DNA from: Candidatus Omnitrophota bacterium
GTDB lineage: Bacteria; Omnitrophota; Gorgyraeia; Duberdicusellales; 4484-171
DNA: 16,185 bases
Reading direction: 5' to 3'
Assembly (NCBI GenBank): GCA_021735105.1
Contig: JAIPHS010000012.1
Location: 1 to 16,185 of the forward strand
The position numbers and the translations under genes were made by a program. Shown here one piece after another: positions 13,786 through 16,185 of this stretch; position 1 is the stretch's first letter, and every line of letters starts with the position of its first letter. The notes beneath the pieces are model-generated. The model ran no database searches. It had not been told where the DNA came from and saw nothing but the letters and a program-made list of their open reading frames with translations.

Positions 13786-16095
13786 TTAGTCTGTGTTCCA
13801 TAATTCTTTGTATTTAAAATAAGATTTTTTAGGTTGTCTAAGAAAGGGGGATTTACTCCCATCACCTTGGCTCATCAATCCCAACCATTCTTCGTACATG
13901 TAACCGTCTAAAAAAGCACCGCTGAAAAGAGCTTTTTTGTCGTGATAATGCGGTTCGTAAGCTTTCCACCATTCATCAAGCCATTCAAAAACCATACCGC
14001 CTAAAACATTACCAGCTCCATAGCCAACTGAGTTGCATTTAAGATCATGCCAGCAACTATCATGATATTCAGCTTGAAGGCTTTGAGCTTCTTTATTTGT
14101 GTATCCTTTACCGTAAGACGGTGCTCCGTATTCGGTAATTATTGCCGGCTTACCGGAGACTCTTTTTACATCGTTAAATAATCCCAAGAAACCGTATTTA
14201 CCTCGATAAGAGTTAGTACCAAATATATCGATATCCGGGCAATGTTTAGCAAAAATATCGAGATAAAGGGTGTCACCAGAGGCGATCGCTACCGGCCGCT
14301 GGCGAGGATCAAGCTTTTTAATTAATTTTGCAGCTTTATTAGCAAATTTAAAAAAACTAGCCGGCTTTTTATCAGCATTACAGCCTAATCCGTAAACATT
14401 CTCATTGCCAAGGATCCAGAAAAGAATGGCATCTTCGTCCTTCCAGGTTTCAACCATTTCCCTTACGCTTTTGAGCATATTCTTTTGATGGGTGGGGTTA
14501 TCATAGTCAGTTCCCTTCTCCCAGTCAGCTCCACTTCCTAAGGTATATTTACCGAGGAAGTCGCCCATTAGGGTATATATACCATATTTTTCATACATTT
14601 GTCCAATAATTTTTTTATTTCGCCTAAACGGTTGGTTGTAAAGCCGGATTGCGTTTACCCCCATATCAGCCATTAATTGAAAATCTCCTATTCTTTTTTC
14701 ATCATCATCCTTTTGATTATTTTCATTTTTATCGAGCCAAGCTTCGAAAGGCGCGTCAATTATGCCATTATTGTTTACATCTTGTCTTGTCCAATCTTCC
14801 ATTGTCCCTTCATCAGGAGACTCACCGACTTGAGTTGGATCATAAGTTATCGCCTTTAAGATAAAAGGTTTGTCATCTACAAGTAATTGCCAGTCGCCGT
14901 TTTCATATTGAACTAATTTTACGTCTTTACCGAAACTATTTGTAATCTTACCAAGTTTTCTTTTTTTTTGGTTGCATGTTTTTTTACAAAATATTTTTTC
15001 CCAAAATGTCTTTTTTACTAATTTTCCTGGATTTACAATAAAAATATCATCACGAATATTATTATCAAAACCATTGACTACTGTAATTTCAGCACCTTCT
15101 AGTTTTAAATTTAATCCAGGGTGCTTTCTAAGAAGATATTTTATCCGGTAAAGAGCAGCATTTCCTACATACCAGGGAGTATTCCAGTAAGTCCAACCGT
15201 AAGTTTTGGGAAAATGAACTAAAACTGCATAGTATGCTTTTATCGCATGTTTAATTAAACCGCTTTTTTCTAAAATTTCTCCAATATAAAATTGACGTAT
15301 TCCGGTTGGCTCAGGGGTTTTTACCCATTTATAAAAAGCAACATTTAAATTTCGGGAATTTAATACTTTCCAATGATCAATTTTGTGAAGTTTGTTTTTT
15401 ATTTCTTGATAATGAGGATCAAACTTGACAGCACTTGTGTTGGGATAAATAGCTTCGCCTACCGCTTCGGCTAGTTCGATTGGGTTTTCAATAATATATT
15501 CATAGTTTTCTGTCCCAACCCCTTTAAATTCACCAAATTTTTCATAATCTATCGGTAAATCTTGCCCCGGATCATAGAGGTCAATTTGGCTAATGATTAC
15601 CTCTTCTAGTTCTTCTTCTTCAATTTTTCCGGTTATAAGTTTATTAATTGATTTTTGAGCTTTTTCTTTTATCGACCAATACCAACCGCGGGGGTCAAAA
15701 CTTTGTGCATAAGGGTAAAATTGGACAACTTCTTGAAAAACTTCTACAGCCTTTTCTTTTTTATCTTCCCGCATGTAGCTCTCTGCTTTTATAAAGTAAC
15801 AGGTAGCTACATCATTCATAGTTTTGTATTGATCTTCTTCTCCTTTAGCAGGAAAACTATTTAGTCGGCTAGCTTGTTCTTTAGCCTTTTCTTGGTATTT
15901 TTGGATACAATCATCTGTAACCTCGCGAACCTTTTCAAAATCTCTCTTGCCAAGCGCAGACCAGCCTTTATTTACAAGCTCTCCGGAATCCTGCCCATAA
16001 CAAAGAGAAGGTAGAAGATAGAAAATAGAAGATAGAAGAACTATATATAGCAGCGATTTTTTAACTCTCTTGTTTTTGTTATTTATTTTTCGCAT
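13786..16095 (-). CDS. Exported TPR-glycoside hydrolase (clan GH-A) fusion with calcium-loop insert
   Basis: This 769-residue protein has a signal peptide (1-34, hydrophobic core 15-31). A helical TPR-like region (about 38-155) includes CYFIKAESYMREDKKEKAVE, and an unassigned helical region (about 165-330) contains a second TPR-like stretch. A basic linker with Cys370 and Cys374 leads to a glycosidase domain (about 392-769). Predicted catalytic residues are Glu565 (ILGNENVYG) and Glu655 (AIITEYGAP). The barrel matches the 420-residue paralogue at 11202-12464 in the sequence blocks YRGK, GNVLGG and VFEW-DEWWK. Between the first strands it carries an insert (about 439-466) of two DxNxN-type loops, D439-E451 and D455-E466, resembling bacterial calcium-binding repeats. 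The ATG has GGAG 14 nt upstream, rather far. Substrate unknown; the TPR part may dock partner proteins. Confidence 0.82.
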   Translation of the reverse strand: MRKINNKNKRVKKSLLYIVLLSSIFYLLPSLCYGQDSGELVNKGWSALGKRDFEKVREVTDDCIQKYQEKAKEQASRLNSFPAKGEEDQYKTMNDVATCYFIKAESYMREDKKEKAVEVFQEVVQFYPYAQSFDPRGWYWSIKEKAQKSINKLITGKIEEEELEEVIISQIDLYDPGQDLPIDYEKFGEFKGVGTENYEYIIENPIELAEAVGEAIYPNTSAVKFDPHYQEIKNKLHKIDHWKVLNSRNLNVAFYKWVKTPEPTGIRQFYIGEILEKSGLIKHAIKAYYAVLVHFPKTYGWTYWNTPWYVGNAALYRIKYLLRKHPGLNLKLEGAEITVVNGFDNNIRDDIFIVNPGKLVKKTFWEKIFCKKTCNQKKRKLGKITNSFGKDVKLVQYENGDWQLLVDDKPFILKAITYDPTQVGESPDEGTMEDWTRQDVNNNGIIDAPFEAWLDKNENNQKDDDEKRIGDFQLMADMGVNAIRLYNQPFRRNKKIIGQMYEKYGIYTLMGDFLGKYTLGSGADWEKGTDYDNPTHQKNMLKSVREMVETWKDEDAILFWILGNENVYGLGCNADKKPASFFKFANKAAKLIKKLDPRQRPVAIASGDTLYLDIFAKHCPDIDIFGTNSYRGKYGFLGLFNDVKRVSGKPAIITEYGAPSYGKGYTNKEAQSLQAEYHDSCWHDLKCNSVGYGAGNVLGGMVFEWLDEWWKAYEPHYHDKKALFSGAFLDGYMYEEWLGLMSQGDGSKSPFLRQPKKSYFKYKELWNTD
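16006..16040. repeat. Five-unit heptanucleotide array inside a coding sequence (AGAAGAT)
   Basis: Five units of 7 bp in exact register run from 16006 to 16040 on the plus strand: AGAAGAT twice, with variants AGAAGGT, AGAAAAT and AGAAGAA. The array lies inside the fusion glycosidase gene and encodes residues 19-30, the core of its signal peptide. Confidence 0.85.
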
Positions 16096-16120
16096 TTTTT
16101 AGCTTTTTGCTCCGTTTTTA

Positions 16121-16169
16121 ACTTGTGGCTTACAACTTGTGACTTGTGACTTACAACTTATGACTTTAT
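16121..16169. repeat. Seven-unit heptanucleotide array (ACTTGTG)
   Basis: Seven consecutive 7-bp units on the plus strand vary around ACTTGTG: ACTTGTG three times, with GCTTACA, ACTTACA, ACTTATG and ACTTTAT once each. The first three or four bases are nearly constant and the rest vary. It lies in the 90-nt region upstream of the fusion glycosidase gene. I see no good promoter in or beside it, and the true extent beyond the window edge is unknown. Confidence 0.85.
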
Positions 16170-16185
16170 CATCCTACGGTTGCCC

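Noticed and set aside
14698..14781. Dockerin domain in the fusion glycosidase
   Set aside because: The loops are DxNxN-type, but the dockerin helix and the internal duplicated spacing are absent, and the loops lie inside the barrel rather than at a terminus.
16006..16169. CRISPR array or phage attachment repeats
   Set aside because: Units are 7 bp and directly abutting, with no spacers of uniform length and no cas or integrase genes nearby.

Overview
The window looks like chromosomal DNA of an AT-rich, probably anaerobic, diderm bacterium. ADP-heptose synthesis (GmhA plus a stand-alone HldE adenylyltransferase), a TonB-like protein and several signal-peptide-bearing glycoside hydrolases point to an outer membrane. 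A pyrophosphate-type phosphofructokinase, an AmmeMemoRadiSam B protein and ThiD2-type thiamin enzymes suggest a deep-branching candidate phylum; Omnitrophota is my best guess, from gene content only. Every gene I can support lies on the minus strand, so transcription runs from high to low coordinates.

Region 1 (11202-16185) encodes exported carbohydrate proteins. They are a 769-residue TPR-plus-glycosidase fusion, a protein of two tandem jelly-roll-like carbohydrate-binding domains, and a 420-residue clan GH-A enzyme that is a paralogue of the fusion's catalytic part. A TonB-like protein follows (10510-11142).

Region 2 (306-10477) is a compact housekeeping run of 16 genes, many overlapping. 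In transcription order: amrB (Memo family), a DUF1844 gene, a 52-codon Trm112-like zinc ribbon, aroQ, pepP, efp, accB, accC, amaP, a PPi-type pfk, gmhA, hldE (adenylyltransferase only), thiD2, thiE and thiC. A well-formed promoter (TTGACA, 17-nt spacer, extended -10) sits between the TonB-like gene and amrB and predicts a nearly leaderless amrB mRNA. The aroQ-pepP-efp-accB-accC-Asp23-family order matches the classic Firmicutes order. A tRNA-Gly(CCC) lies at 97-170, separated from thiC by two related hairpins.

The most unusual signal is not a gene. Five short, degenerate tandem arrays with an exact 7-bp period but different consensus words occur in the spacers, and one lies inside a coding sequence, where it encodes the core of a signal peptide. 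Two of these loci consist of inverted arms of the same heptad and can fold into hairpins. No stretch longer than 300 bases lacks a gene. The spacers larger than about 90 bases are 1-96 (nothing recognised), 171-305 (paired hairpins), 13662-13785 (heptad locus) and 16096-16185 (heptad array).
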